Shown: positions 1 to 6,009, counted from the first letter of the stretch. The stretch is 6,009 nucleotides of DNA from Wolbachia endosymbiont of Mansonella ozzardi (GCF_020278625.1 NZ_JADAKK010000064.1:1-6009), one strand, 5' to 3'. A program made the numbers and translations. The notes: a model not told the origin generated them from the sequence alone.

Positions 1-651
1 AGTAAGAAAGCGGGTCTTTGGTGCATTTCTAATGATTGCCATTGGCATTTGTTCTTCCATGACTAAAACAGAAGATGCTGCCAGCGCATCAAGAAGATTG
101 ATTTGTGTTACCTGGAGTGACTTACTATAAAGATCTGGCTTGCCTATATAGGAATAAAGCGGCTCAAACCCACACCAAACAAGAGCGATTCCCGTAACCC
201 CAAGGCGCATAGGTGTTATATTGCTATCTTTAATCAAAGTGCCAAGATGCTTTATGCAATGTTTTATCCTTAGGTAGTTCCATACTGATATAGCTGCTTT
301 ATAAACATCTTTTGGATATAGAATATACACCTCATCACCATCTGATTCATCAATACCGGTAGATGGAATTAAGGTATTACCTTTAATTGTCAAATAGATA
401 CAGCAAAGATTGCAATCTGTATCAACAATCGCATCAGCCTCTTTTTTAATCAGCTCTTCTTTAGAATAGGCAGTTTTGTTAACTACTTGCTTTTGGCAAA
501 TGGGAATGATTTTTGATGTGATAGCAAGTACAAATTCCTTCCTTAACAATTTTGAAATATAGCGATCAAGAATTTTTTCTAACATTTCACCGCCATTCAA
601 CGCGGTGGGTGCAAATTGCTTCAACTTGCATATTAACGTGTCAGCCTGCAT
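1..651 (-). CDS. CofE-like folate gamma-glutamate ligase (FolC2 family), 3' end outside window
   Basis: The frame is open for 217 codons from ATG 651-649 to base 1, where the window cuts it. The family usually has about 220-250 residues, so little is missing. It belongs to the F420-0:gamma-glutamyl ligase (CofE) superfamily, in the branch annotated as putative folate metabolism gamma-glutamate ligase, which is thought to replace FolC in Chlamydia by adding glutamates to folate. Visible family motifs are AITSKI (residues 43-48), KEELIKKEAD (64-73), LIPSTGIDES (94-103), LYPKD (111-115), DSNITPMRLGVTGIAL (142-157) and GFEPLYSYIGKPDLY (161-175). The Asn in DSNITP is His in the homologues I remember, and the stretch after VLVM looks a few residues short. 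The start is the first ATG after an in-frame TAA upstream and lies 38 bases after the folA stop; no strong ribosome binding site is seen. It is the last visible gene of the folate operon and the only one without a frame lesion. Function is known for the family only; substrate is inferred from context. Confidence 0.88.
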   Translation of the reverse strand, partial: MQADTLICKLKQFAPTALNGGEMLEKILDRYISKLLRKEFVLAITSKIIPICQKQVVNKTAYSKEELIKKEADAIVDTDCNLCCIYLTIKGNTLIPSTGIDESDGDEVYILYPKDVYKAAISVWNYLRIKHCIKHLGTLIKDSNITPMRLGVTGIALVWCGFEPLYSYIGKPDLYSKSLQVTQINLLDALAASSVLVMEEQMPMAIIRNAPKTRFLT

Positions 652-689
652 ATAGCATAATCTTTTGCTTTGATAAGAATGGTTTTATC

Positions 690-1120
690 CTACCCATCAA
701 GGAGTGTTAAGTTGAAATATATATCACCTTTATAAGGTTTATGAATTTCTGTTATGATAAATTCTGAGATTAGATTATGCTCTAAAAAAGGTGCGCTATT
801 TGCGCTCCACCAACCATGAAGATTTTGGAGTAATTCTAACCATTTTGAATTGATAAAAACTCTTGCATAGAAAAAACAATAGCACATTTTACACTTCTAT
901 TAAAACACGAAATTAGTTTATTACGAGAAAAAACAACAGGAACACGATCCTTCAATATGTTTTGAGGTATTGCTTCAAATGTCTTTCTTCCCATAACAGT
1001 AACTTGTTTGTCATTTACTTGGAGAAAATGCTCCAGCTCACTTGGGTAGTATCAGAGCAATCCATTATTTATTCCAATTATCCAGCTTAGATCAATAGCC
1101 ATAATTCCGATAATCATCAT
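690..1120 (-). pseudogene. folA: Dihydrofolate reductase, broken by two stops and a frameshift
   Basis: DHFR reduces dihydrofolate to tetrahydrofolate with NADPH. Reading from ATG 1120-1118 gives the DHFR start (IGIMAIDLSWIIGINN), then VMGRKTFEAIP with the NADPH-binding GRKT, then VPVVFSRN, IFMVGGAQI (the GG cofactor motif) and the C-terminal strand FIITEIHKPYKGDIYF. Lesions: TGA at 1054-1052 sits where the conserved Trp of the LPW motif belongs (TGG to TGA); TAG at 838-836 precedes NYSKIFMVGG; and a run of six T (minus strand, 789-784) appears one T short, so that HLF* must shift frame to read FLEHNLISEF. The total length, about 143 residues, is near family size (about 160), so nothing large was lost. 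The start codon overlaps the folP stop (ATGA), implying translational coupling. The fragment 690-887 alone should not be read as a gene. Confidence 0.9.
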
Positions 1121-1989
1121 CCCTGTAAAGCAGCTTGGGCTATAAAAAATCTCATGTGATCGCGCACATTATGCATTCGAAGGAAATCGACCTTATTGTG
1201 TAATACAGGTGACGTAGAAATTGTTTCCAAATCTCGGTTAAAGACAAGTTCTGAAGAAAAAGAAGAAATGAATGACTTTCTAGGTAACCCACTAGAACCT
1301 TGCAGCCAAAACTTTGCAATGCTTCTATATTGCGCAAAGTCCAGATATTCTGATATAGAGGCTTTCCAAAGCCAATACTAGGAGCAATAATTATCGAGCT
1401 TTTGTCAAAGCCTAGAGCTAGTAATCTATCAATACTTTTCTCTGGCCAGTGATTTGTGGTATTGATTAGGTCAGTGTTGCCTGGAATAATGTTGTCCTTA
1501 TGTGGTGATATAGAGTGAATGCATAATAACTATGCTACACTCACTGCTAGCAATTGCTTTTAAGGTATTATCATCCAGACTCTTTAATATTGTTTACCTA
1601 AGCAATATTATAGTGCTCTAAAACATTCAGAATAACATCCGGCCAGAAATTATCAATACTAACTTTAATATCATTAGCTTTCATATAATGACTAAGATTA
1701 TCAAGTACTGGTTTCAAACGTGCATATTCTTCCTCTGGAATCCGCATCGAAGATCTAGGCCTTGTTGATTGAGCACCAAGATCAACTACGCTTGCACCAT
1801 CTGATACCAGTTGCAATGCCTGCTTAGTTGCTTGGTCTACATCATAATAAAGACCACCATACGAAAATGAATCAGGAGTAATGTTAAATGTTAACAATCC
1901 CGACAAGCTTTGGTGAAAGCGTAAAACTCTTTAAAAAGCAGCCTTGAACGCTAGGAGTGTTGTGAGCAACAGTACCAAACGTTTTGTTG
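1117..1989 (-). pseudogene. folP: Dihydropteroate synthase (probably the C-terminal half of folKP), multiply frameshifted
   Basis: DHPS joins pABA to hydroxymethyl-dihydropterin pyrophosphate. The remnant keeps, in order, LSPKLVGIVNI and TPDSFSYGG (the GIxNxTPDSFSDGG signature), VVDLGAQSTRPRSS (DxGgeSTRP), KVSIDNF, SIVIMHSL, IGFGKPLYQNI (DPGIGFGK), KVLVG, RKSFISSFS, NRDLETIS and VDFLRMHNVRDHM (RVHDV). Lesions: a 7-base tandem duplication (1880-1893) inside the first signature; TAG at 1600-1598 where a Trp is plausible (IA-W-VNN); frame changes near 1576 and 1500; and a base lost near 1283 between VLVGY and RKSF. DPG has become APS (1385-1377). The gene ends at TGA 1119-1117, overlapping the folA start. 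No start codon is seen between the HPPK part and this part, and the combined length (about 432 codons) fits a fused FolKP, so the boundary given here is a domain boundary, not a gene start. Confidence 0.92.
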
Positions 1990-2414
1990 GTTGTTGGATA
2001 TCACCATGGGGTTGAGTATTGCCATCAAGTGAAAAAAAATGGTCTGTTCAACAATTCTGGGTGAGGAATCTTAAGGTAGTGTGTACAAATATCAGATCAT
2101 CCCACAATAAAATATCCAAGTTGATAATACAAGGTGCCCACTTTTCATGAATTCTGTGGGCGGCTAATGTCACATTCGATTTATTTTAGCCCTTTTAATA
2201 GCTTTTCAGGGGAAGCAAGACAACTTCCATACACAACCATATTAAGAAATGGCTTGTCCCACTCAGTTGGAACACCATTTGGTAAAATAGCTTTATTTTC
2301 TAAGACAATCAAAGATTTTAGATCTTTAAAATAGCGCTCCTTTAATAACTGAGCAGCCTTTTGTGAATTAGAAAGGCGATTTCCTATATTTGAGCCAATA
2401 GAAATATAAATCAT
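1990..2414 (-). pseudogene. folK: Hydroxymethyl-dihydropterin pyrophosphokinase (probably the N-terminal half of folKP), broken
   Basis: HPPK transfers pyrophosphate from ATP to 6-hydroxymethyl-dihydropterin. From ATG 2414-2412 the frame reads YISIGSNIGNRLSNSQKAA (the family's LGSNlGdr start), then FLNMVVYGSCLASPEKLL (FxNaxxxxxTxLxPxxLL), and stops at TAA 2183-2181. After the stop the family pattern goes on: IECDISRPQN, then in a shifted frame KWAPCIINLDILLWDDL (normally waPRxIDlDILly), then, shifted again, KIPHPELLNRPFF (iPHPxxxxRpFvl). Apart from the frame breaks, the metal-binding DxD has become NLD (Asn codon 2122-2120) and the APR arginine is Cys, so catalytic residues are also lost. A good ribosome binding site (AGGAAGA, 2427-2421) precedes the start, which overlaps the folB stop as TAATG. 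Confidence 0.9.
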
Positions 2415-2831
2415 TAGTTATCTTCCTGCTCTTGCAGTGCATTGCAATAGGTAAAGAGGACACCCACATGTATATTAGGAACAGGTGGTGCAACTTTGTG
2501 AATAGTTACTCTTAATAGAAGAAACAGTATGCCTTTTCTACATCAAAGGTTTGCTAATAATTATGTATACATCGCAAGTGAAATATTCAATTAAATTAAA
2601 TTGCTGCTTTGAGCAAGCGGTTGTATACTCTGCGCTGCTTCCAGATAGCAGATAGATAGTATCCTTAAGCCGGTCATTTATAAATCCTACAGAGGGAAAC
2701 TTAAAGGTAAAATCAACATTAATATTCACTAATTGGGAATGAAACTTGTCTTCTGCACTACAGCCTAAATGAACCCAAAGCTGTAAATCTTGGATAAGGA
2801 GGGTACATAACAGTTTTGTACTTAGTTTCAT
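2414..2831 (-). pseudogene. folB: Dihydroneopterin aldolase, broken near the C-terminus
   Basis: FolB splits dihydroneopterin to 6-hydroxymethyl-dihydropterin, the FolK substrate. From ATG 2831-2829 the first 97 codons are open and match FolB: LLIQDLQLWVHLGCSAEDKF (iqdLxlxxxlGxxxeEr), QLVNINVDFTF, NDRLKDTIY (tDxLxdTvdY) and KQQFNLIEYF (fxLIExla). TAG at 2540-2538 ends this frame. The last family block then appears in another frame, RVTIHKVAPPVPNIHVGV (VxVxKpxPPvpxxxxxvxv), from 2512 to the stop TAA 2416-2414. So there is one stop and one frameshift between about 2540 and 2512, and everything else is in place. The start is chosen at 2831 because GGGGAAG (2845-2839) lies 7 bases upstream and the family starts there; an upstream in-frame ATG at 2882 adds unrelated sequence. 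Whether the 97-residue fragment folds is unknown, but it lacks the last strand. Confidence 0.88.
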
Positions 2832-2924
2832 CCTTATACTTCCCCAGCTTACAAAAATCCACATGTTTCTGAAGTTCACCAAAATTGCTCAAAAGAAGTT
2901 TTTCCCTTTATTGATAAAAACCTC

Positions 2925-3593
2925 TCAGCAATGTGCACATGCGTTCATCATTCCATCAAGAAAACCCCATAAAAGTTTTGCTCCTTTTTTAGCACCTTGC
3001 ATAACTTTCCCTTGTTCTTCTTCACTTAAATTTGCAATAAGGTTTGCACACTCCTCAGAATGCCATTCATCAGCATCCATGTGAACGGTAAAAAATTGGA
3101 GGGAACGCTCATTATCTATTGAATAGTGTTTTTTTAGGCCATCAACTTTAGGCTTAGAAACCTCGGGGGTTTGACGCTCATAAGCATAAAGAGCACCCAA
3201 GCCAGAAGCAAAGTCTAATCGTACAATATCAGAGTAACCACCACCAACTCTTGTGTCTCCCTTAAATTTGCGCATCTTCATGAAGATTGGAACGTGAGAC
3301 ACCAAGCCCTTCAGCAAAATGTTGCCATAACTCTGGATGGTTCTCATCACCTTGCTCTTCTATTAAATTACCAAGCAAAACTTGTCGCATTCTCAGATTT
3401 GGACATTAAAGAATATATACCACTAATATTAACGAGGAAATGAGCCAACATGATAATAATATTCCTTAGCGTAAATTCGAAGAGCTTCAAGATTCAAATT
3501 TTCTTCATTTCATGATTGGTAAAACTGATGTTTTAATAAATGCAAATCATCTAATTCTCTATTAAGTAATCGAACGAACGTTATAATAACTTC
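2925..3593 (-). pseudogene. CADD/PqqC-like pABA synthase, frameshifted
   Basis: CADD of Chlamydia (Chlamydia protein associating with death domains) is a haem-oxygenase-fold dimetal oxygenase that makes p-aminobenzoate from its own Tyr27, with an amine from Lys152. Here the fold reads in order: LLKHQFYQS (Tyr27 equivalent), EALRIYAKEYYYHVGSFPR, ISGIYSLMSKSE, MRQVLLGNLIEEQGDENHPE (Glu and His metal ligands spaced as E81/H88), HFAEGLG, GALYAYE...SKPK (E142 and K152 equivalents), FFTVHMDADEWHSEE (H174, D178 and H181 equivalents) and LLWGFLDGM. The residue numbers are from memory of the C. trachomatis protein. Lesions: TGA 3512-3510 in place of a Trp; single-base insertions near 3430, 3391 and 3265; and no ATG at the start (frame opens after TAA 3596-3594; ATA or ACG at 3584-3579 may be a decayed start behind AAGAAG). 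The 3' half, about 2925-3266, is uninterrupted. It is first in the operon, 93 bases before folB. Confidence 0.88.
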
Positions 3594-3607
3594 TTAAGTT
3601 GATACAA
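3580..3607 (-). promoter_or_regulatory. Weak candidate promoter for the folate operon
   Basis: On the minus strand TTGTAT (3607-3602) lies 16 bases upstream of TATAAC (3585-3580), just before the CADD remnant. The -35 half matches the consensus at only three positions, and in AT-rich DNA such pairs arise by chance. Transcription from here would start inside the first codons of the CADD frame, so the true promoter may lie farther upstream or have decayed. Confidence 0.2.
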
Positions 3608-4225
3608 AACTATTCCAGATTATTCGTAGACTCACCAGATATCAAGAGGCATCGTGCCGACTTTCACTAGATCTCTCGCATAACAAATCAGTTTTGGCAA
3701 CGTACGTCATCCAACAGAAACAAAAAAACTACTTGACAACCTTAGCCGTCACCCTTGTCATAGTAATAAAGCCACTTGTCTAACTTCTTAGTCTGTTCAG
3801 ATTAAAATGACAGGAAAACCTGTATTTGGCGTATTATTGTTTAATTTTTCGCACTATGTGCACTGCATGTCTTTTAAAACTTTGGGTTTTTGCCTATACA
3901 AGCTGAAAAGCGCTCATAAGTCGTTTAGAACATTACCCAACACCGGATTTTAAAATGGAGGGTGGAATAACTAGCTAACTCAGGGTTTTATTGTCTTTTT
4001 TTCTGCCTGGCAAATTTCTTAAATATTATAGCTTAGACTAGTTGCGTTTAAAAGTAGCTAAATTGCAGCATTTAAGACATAAAAACGCTAATACTGAGAA
4101 TAGACAATGGCTAGGGCTTCTTTCGCTTTTTTTTCAGCCTAGCTATTCATTAGCGTCGCATTAGCCATATCACATGAGATTGTGAATAAGTGCATTTTAA
4201 CATAAAAAGTTTGACTTTTTAAAAT
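3594..4225. other. Intergenic region without a recognisable gene
   Basis: These bases separate the divergently oriented folate operon and J-domain/ankyrin gene. No frame on either strand gives a recognisable protein, and I see no tRNA-like fold. The notable contents are a TTGACA at 3733-3738 (plus strand) without a well-spaced -10, poly-T runs near 3998-4004 and 4127-4134, and the imperfect palindrome 4085-4156 listed separately. Confidence 0.5.
4085..4156. repeat. Imperfect intergenic palindrome (stem-loop)
   Basis: ACGCTAAT at 4085-4092 pairs with ATTAGCGT at 4149-4156. Inside it GAATAG (4098-4103) pairs with CTATTC (4143-4148), and GCTAGGGCT (4110-4118) pairs with AGCCTAGC (4136-4143) apart from one bulged base; the last two pairings compete for base 4143. 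The loop holds a run of eight T (4127-4134). It could be a small palindromic repeat element or a folded RNA. It is not next to a gene end, so a terminator is less likely. Confidence 0.5.
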
Positions 4226-4254
4226 TTTGTATTACGCTCAAGCTCAAATATAAT
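4226..4254 (+). promoter_or_regulatory. Promoter of the J-domain/ankyrin gene
   Basis: A perfect -10 box TATAAT (4249-4254) lies 25 bases before the chosen start codon. The -35 is poor: TTTGTA at 4226-4231 with 17-base spacing, or TTGTAT at 4227-4232 with 16. TTGACT at 4211-4216 is a better hexamer but 32 bases away. Expected transcription start is near 4261. Confidence 0.5.
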
Positions 4255-4265
4255 TCGCTATTAAT

Positions 4266-4270
4266 GAGGG
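4266..4270 (+). promoter_or_regulatory. Ribosome binding site that decides the J-domain gene start
   Basis: GAGGG directly abuts the ATG at 4271 but stands 9 bases before the in-frame ATG at 4280. Only the second spacing allows initiation, and J-domain homology begins there (NREEAL), so 4280 is the likely start. Confidence 0.6.
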
Positions 4271-4279
4271 ATGGTTATT

Positions 4280-5388
4280 ATGAACAGAGAAGAAGCTTTA
4301 AAAATACTAGGTTTTAGCAAAGGTGCTAATCCTAATGATGAATATGAAATTAGAAAAGCATATAGAAAATTAGCCATAAAATATCATCCTGATAAACATT
4401 CAGATGCAAGTAAGGATATGCAAAAGCAAAATGAGGAAAAATTTAAAGAGTTAGATGCTGCATATAAATTTTTTATTGGGAAAGATACAAAAGAGGTTAC
4501 AAATTTAACCAACAAAAATTTGGATGAAATTAGATCTCCTGAAGATTTGAAGTTTTACTTATATAAGGCTCTCTTCAATCGAGATATGGCGTTTCTTAAA
4601 AAGCTTTTTTCCAAATTCAAAAGCAGTCAGGGTGGAGGATTTGGTGATTTCATTAATGAAATGCATCTCGAAAATTACTTGCTATTGACGATTGCTTTAT
4701 CTGACGCTAGAAATTCAGGGGATTTTGGTCTTTTGAACCTACTTTTAACAAATGGCGCTAATCCTAACATAAAAGTATTTTATGACGAAACGCCATTGTA
4801 TTTTATCGGAATTCTCGAAGACAGTAGAATTTTGGAGTTACTGTAAAATATGGTGCTAACCCTAATATAAAAAACAAGAGTGGTAACACTCCATTAATTG
4901 TGGCTTCTAGTGAAGGGTATTGTGAAACTGTCAAAATGCTTTTGGAATACAAGGCTGATCTTAATATACAAGATGAGTATGGTAATACTTCATTAAGTAA
5001 AGCGTCTTCTAGGGGGCATTATAAAATTGTAGAACTGCTTTTGAAGCATAGTGCTGGTAAAGAGAGCGAAAGTGTCAATAATGCACTACTTACAGCAGCG
5101 CAATTTCATAAACACGGACATGACAAGGAAAGAACCGTGGAGCTACTCCTAAAATATGGTGCAAATCCTAATGAAAAGGATTACCACATGAGATTAATAG
5201 AACGTACTTCATATTTCGCTAATAGTGGGATAATAAATTGCATTAAGACGCTTGTTTTACCATATGGCAGCAATGACAAAGTTAAAAAGTTGATGGCTGA
5301 GTATGGTGGTGTTGATAGATGCTATCTACGTGGTCAGACAATACTAACTTGCTGTTGCTTGATAGTAGCTTCTTGCAACCTTGTTTAG
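4280..5388 (+). pseudogene. J-domain (DnaJ-like) protein with ankyrin repeats, split by a single-base deletion
   Basis: The N-terminal 65 or so residues are a J-domain: EALKILGF, then IRKAYRKLAIKYHPDKH with the Hsp70-activating HPD at residues 36-38, then KFKELDAAYKFF. A linker (about 70-135) follows, then four to five ankyrin repeats with the usual LLL..GANPN ends, including NLLLTNGANPN, GNTPLIVASSEGYCETVKML, GNTSLSKASSRGHYKIVELL and ERTVELLLKYGANPNEKD. The frame stops at TAA 4844-4846 after ...ILELL; inserting one T there (CTGTTAAAATATGG) restores LLKYGANPNIKNKSGNTP with no other change, and the new frame runs to TAG 5386-5388. A GTG at 4900 could start the second half but has no visible ribosome binding site. 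J-domain proteins recruit Hsp70/DnaK; ankyrin proteins of intracellular bacteria are often candidate host-interaction proteins. Its role here is inferred. It could be a recent pseudogene or a two-piece gene. Confidence 0.85.
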
Positions 5389-5588
5389 TATGGCTTCTCC
5401 TTGGCGTTATATACCGACGACGATATTTGCACCTGCCGCATGTTTTTTTCGTTAAAAATGCTGTACAGGCTGCATTTTTTGCAAAAACAAAAGAACCTTC
5501 TCCTGAATTTGCTGAAATTATTACTAAAAAGGTTGTTGGGTCAAATGTCAAGGACAATTCTCAAGAAATCAATAGTGCATCAGTTTAA
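5389..5588 (+). pseudogene. Degraded C-terminal tail of the ankyrin protein
   Basis: After the stop at 5388 the hydrophobic character continues but changes frame. One frame gives PTTIFAPAACFF (about 5411-5450), and another gives FFVKNAVQAAFFAKTKEPSPEF followed by a polar end rich in K, N, S and E, stopping at TAA 5586-5588. Together with ILTCCCLIVASCNLV just before 5388, this looks like two membrane-spanning stretches and a short polar tail, an ending I recall for some Wolbachia ankyrin proteins. The stops and frame changes suggest decay. The link to the upstream gene is an inference, and no strong homologue is recognised for this part. Confidence 0.4.
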
Positions 5589-5639
5589 CCTGCAGCTGTA
5601 CTAACATTGTAATTTAAGATTAATCTCTACCAGGAAGGG

Positions 5640-5762
5640 TGTCATGCCAGCACCCAGGCACTGGCGTCCAGAAATTTTATCAAGTAGGTGAGCATAAAAG
5701 TTATGTTAAAATTCACTGTTTTTATAGAAAACTTGATTCCAGTGCCAGCTACTTGGATGACA
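5640..5762. repeat. Wolbachia-like palindromic intergenic repeat
   Basis: The left arm 5640-5668 begins TGTCAT and contains GGCACTGG. The right arm 5735-5762 contains CCAGTGCC and ends ATGACA, so the outer six bases and the core eight bases are inverted matches with a diverged middle. Nested inside are ATCAAG (5679-5684) and CTTGAT (5732-5737), giving a long hairpin with an AT-rich loop. From memory, palindromes with GTCATCC...CACTGG arms are dispersed in Wolbachia genomes. No transposase or target-site duplication is seen. Confidence 0.6.
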
Positions 5763-5806
5763 AAAAAAGGAAGCACTGGAATAAAAGGAAAAAGCTACTT
5801 GGATGA
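5747..5806 (+). repeat. 14-base direct repeat AGCTACTTGGATGA
   Basis: The 14-mer occurs at 5747-5760, as the end of the palindromic element's right arm, and again exactly at 5793-5806, 46 bases later. The second copy is preceded by CACTGGAAT (5774-5782), so it appears to be a partial, scrambled second copy of the same repeat family. Confidence 0.6.
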
Positions 5807-6009
5807 TAGGAGAAGGAGTACTCGATGTCCTCCTGTCAGGCTCAAATCACGGTGTTCGTACAGGCGTGTATCACGTGCTGGAATGATACTTTCCTACCCA
5901 GTTCATAAATTGCAACTAGCTATAAATATTTAAAAATTTTACTAAGTAAAAAAGGCAAAAGAAACTCCTGGTTAGTATCTATTTTCAGTTTTCAGTATTG
6001 GCGTTTTTT

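Larger units (their letters stand above)
5589..6009. other. Intergenic region at the right end
   Basis: No gene is supported here. The open frame at about 5688-5933 is made largely of repeat sequence and has a composition unlike a protein. Contents: the palindromic element 5640-5762, a 14-base direct repeat, a small inverted repeat GTATCA/TGATAC (5868-5873 and 5884-5889), and a 7-base tandem duplication TTTTCAG at 5982-5995. Confidence 0.5.

Noticed and set aside
1196..1381. Plus-strand open frame of 61 codons.
   Set aside because: It lies antisense to folP, whose conserved motifs (GFGKPLYQN, KVLVG) read on the minus strand.
2134..2334. Plus-strand open frame of 66 codons.
   Set aside because: It is antisense to the folK remnant and shows no protein features of its own.
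2863..3084. Plus-strand open frame of 73 codons.
   Set aside because: It is the shadow of the CADD C-terminal part, which has clear homology on the other strand.
1052..3512. UGA read as tryptophan (altered genetic code), since two TGA codons fall on Trp positions.
   Set aside because: TGA also ends the CADD and folP frames at the expected places, and the same genes carry TAG/TAA stops and many frameshifts that a code change would not repair.
3706..3740. GTCATCCAA followed by CTACTTGACAAC, like the ends of the Wolbachia-type palindrome.
   Set aside because: The two halves are short, poorly matched and lack the CACTGG core, so this could be chance.
784..4846. Frameshifts explained as homopolymer sequencing errors.
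   Set aside because: Most lesions lie in runs of only two or three bases, one is an exact 7-base duplication, and several are accompanied by stops and catalytic substitutions. The T-run lesion in folA and the single deletion in the ankyrin gene remain possible errors.
5282..5557. Minus-strand open frame of 91 codons.
   Set aside because: It is antisense to the ankyrin gene end and tail; no recognisable family, and the sense strand explains the region better.
5688..5933. Plus-strand open frame of 81 codons.
   Set aside because: It is built from the palindromic repeat and its partial copy, with no family motif and a composition rich in K, R and S.

Overview
The window looks like a piece of the AT-rich, gene-poor, decaying genome of an obligate intracellular bacterium, most likely Wolbachia-like (Rickettsiales). 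Three things suggest this: many broken genes whose operon spacing is still preserved, an ankyrin-repeat gene, and an intergenic palindrome at about 5640-5762 whose arms (TGTCAT...GGCACTGG and CCAGTGCC...GATGACA) resemble the dispersed palindromes I remember from Wolbachia. The taxonomic call rests on memory and is an inference.

From about 3593 down to base 1, the minus strand carries one folate-biosynthesis operon. In transcription order it reads: CADD/PqqC-like p-aminobenzoate synthase, folB (dihydroneopterin aldolase), folK plus folP (pyrophosphokinase and dihydropteroate synthase, probably originally one fused folKP), folA (dihydrofolate reductase), and a CofE-like folate gamma-glutamate ligase (the 'FolC2' family) that runs off the left edge. 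Apart from the position of CADD, this is the order I recall for the Chlamydia folate cluster. Every gene except the last is broken by several one- or few-base indels and stop codons. The full-length remnants, gene order and start/stop overlaps (TAATG and ATGA) are still readable, so decay is recent and proceeds by point lesions rather than large deletions. The ligase at the end is open for all 217 visible codons.

Bases 3594-4265 hold no gene. They contain an imperfect 72-base palindrome (4085-4156) and the promoter of the next gene. From 4280 on the plus strand is a gene for a J-domain protein followed by ankyrin repeats, split by a single-base deletion at about 4844. A worn C-terminal tail with hydrophobic stretches reaches to about 5588. 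The right end (5589-6009) is intergenic, with the palindromic repeat and short direct repeats.

If intact, the operon would make pABA from CADD's own tyrosine (no pabABC route), join it to the pterin through FolB and FolKP, reduce the product with FolA and polyglutamylate it with the ligase. In this genome the route from pterin to tetrahydrofolate is broken at this locus. Unless other copies exist elsewhere, only glutamylation of folate obtained from outside could remain.
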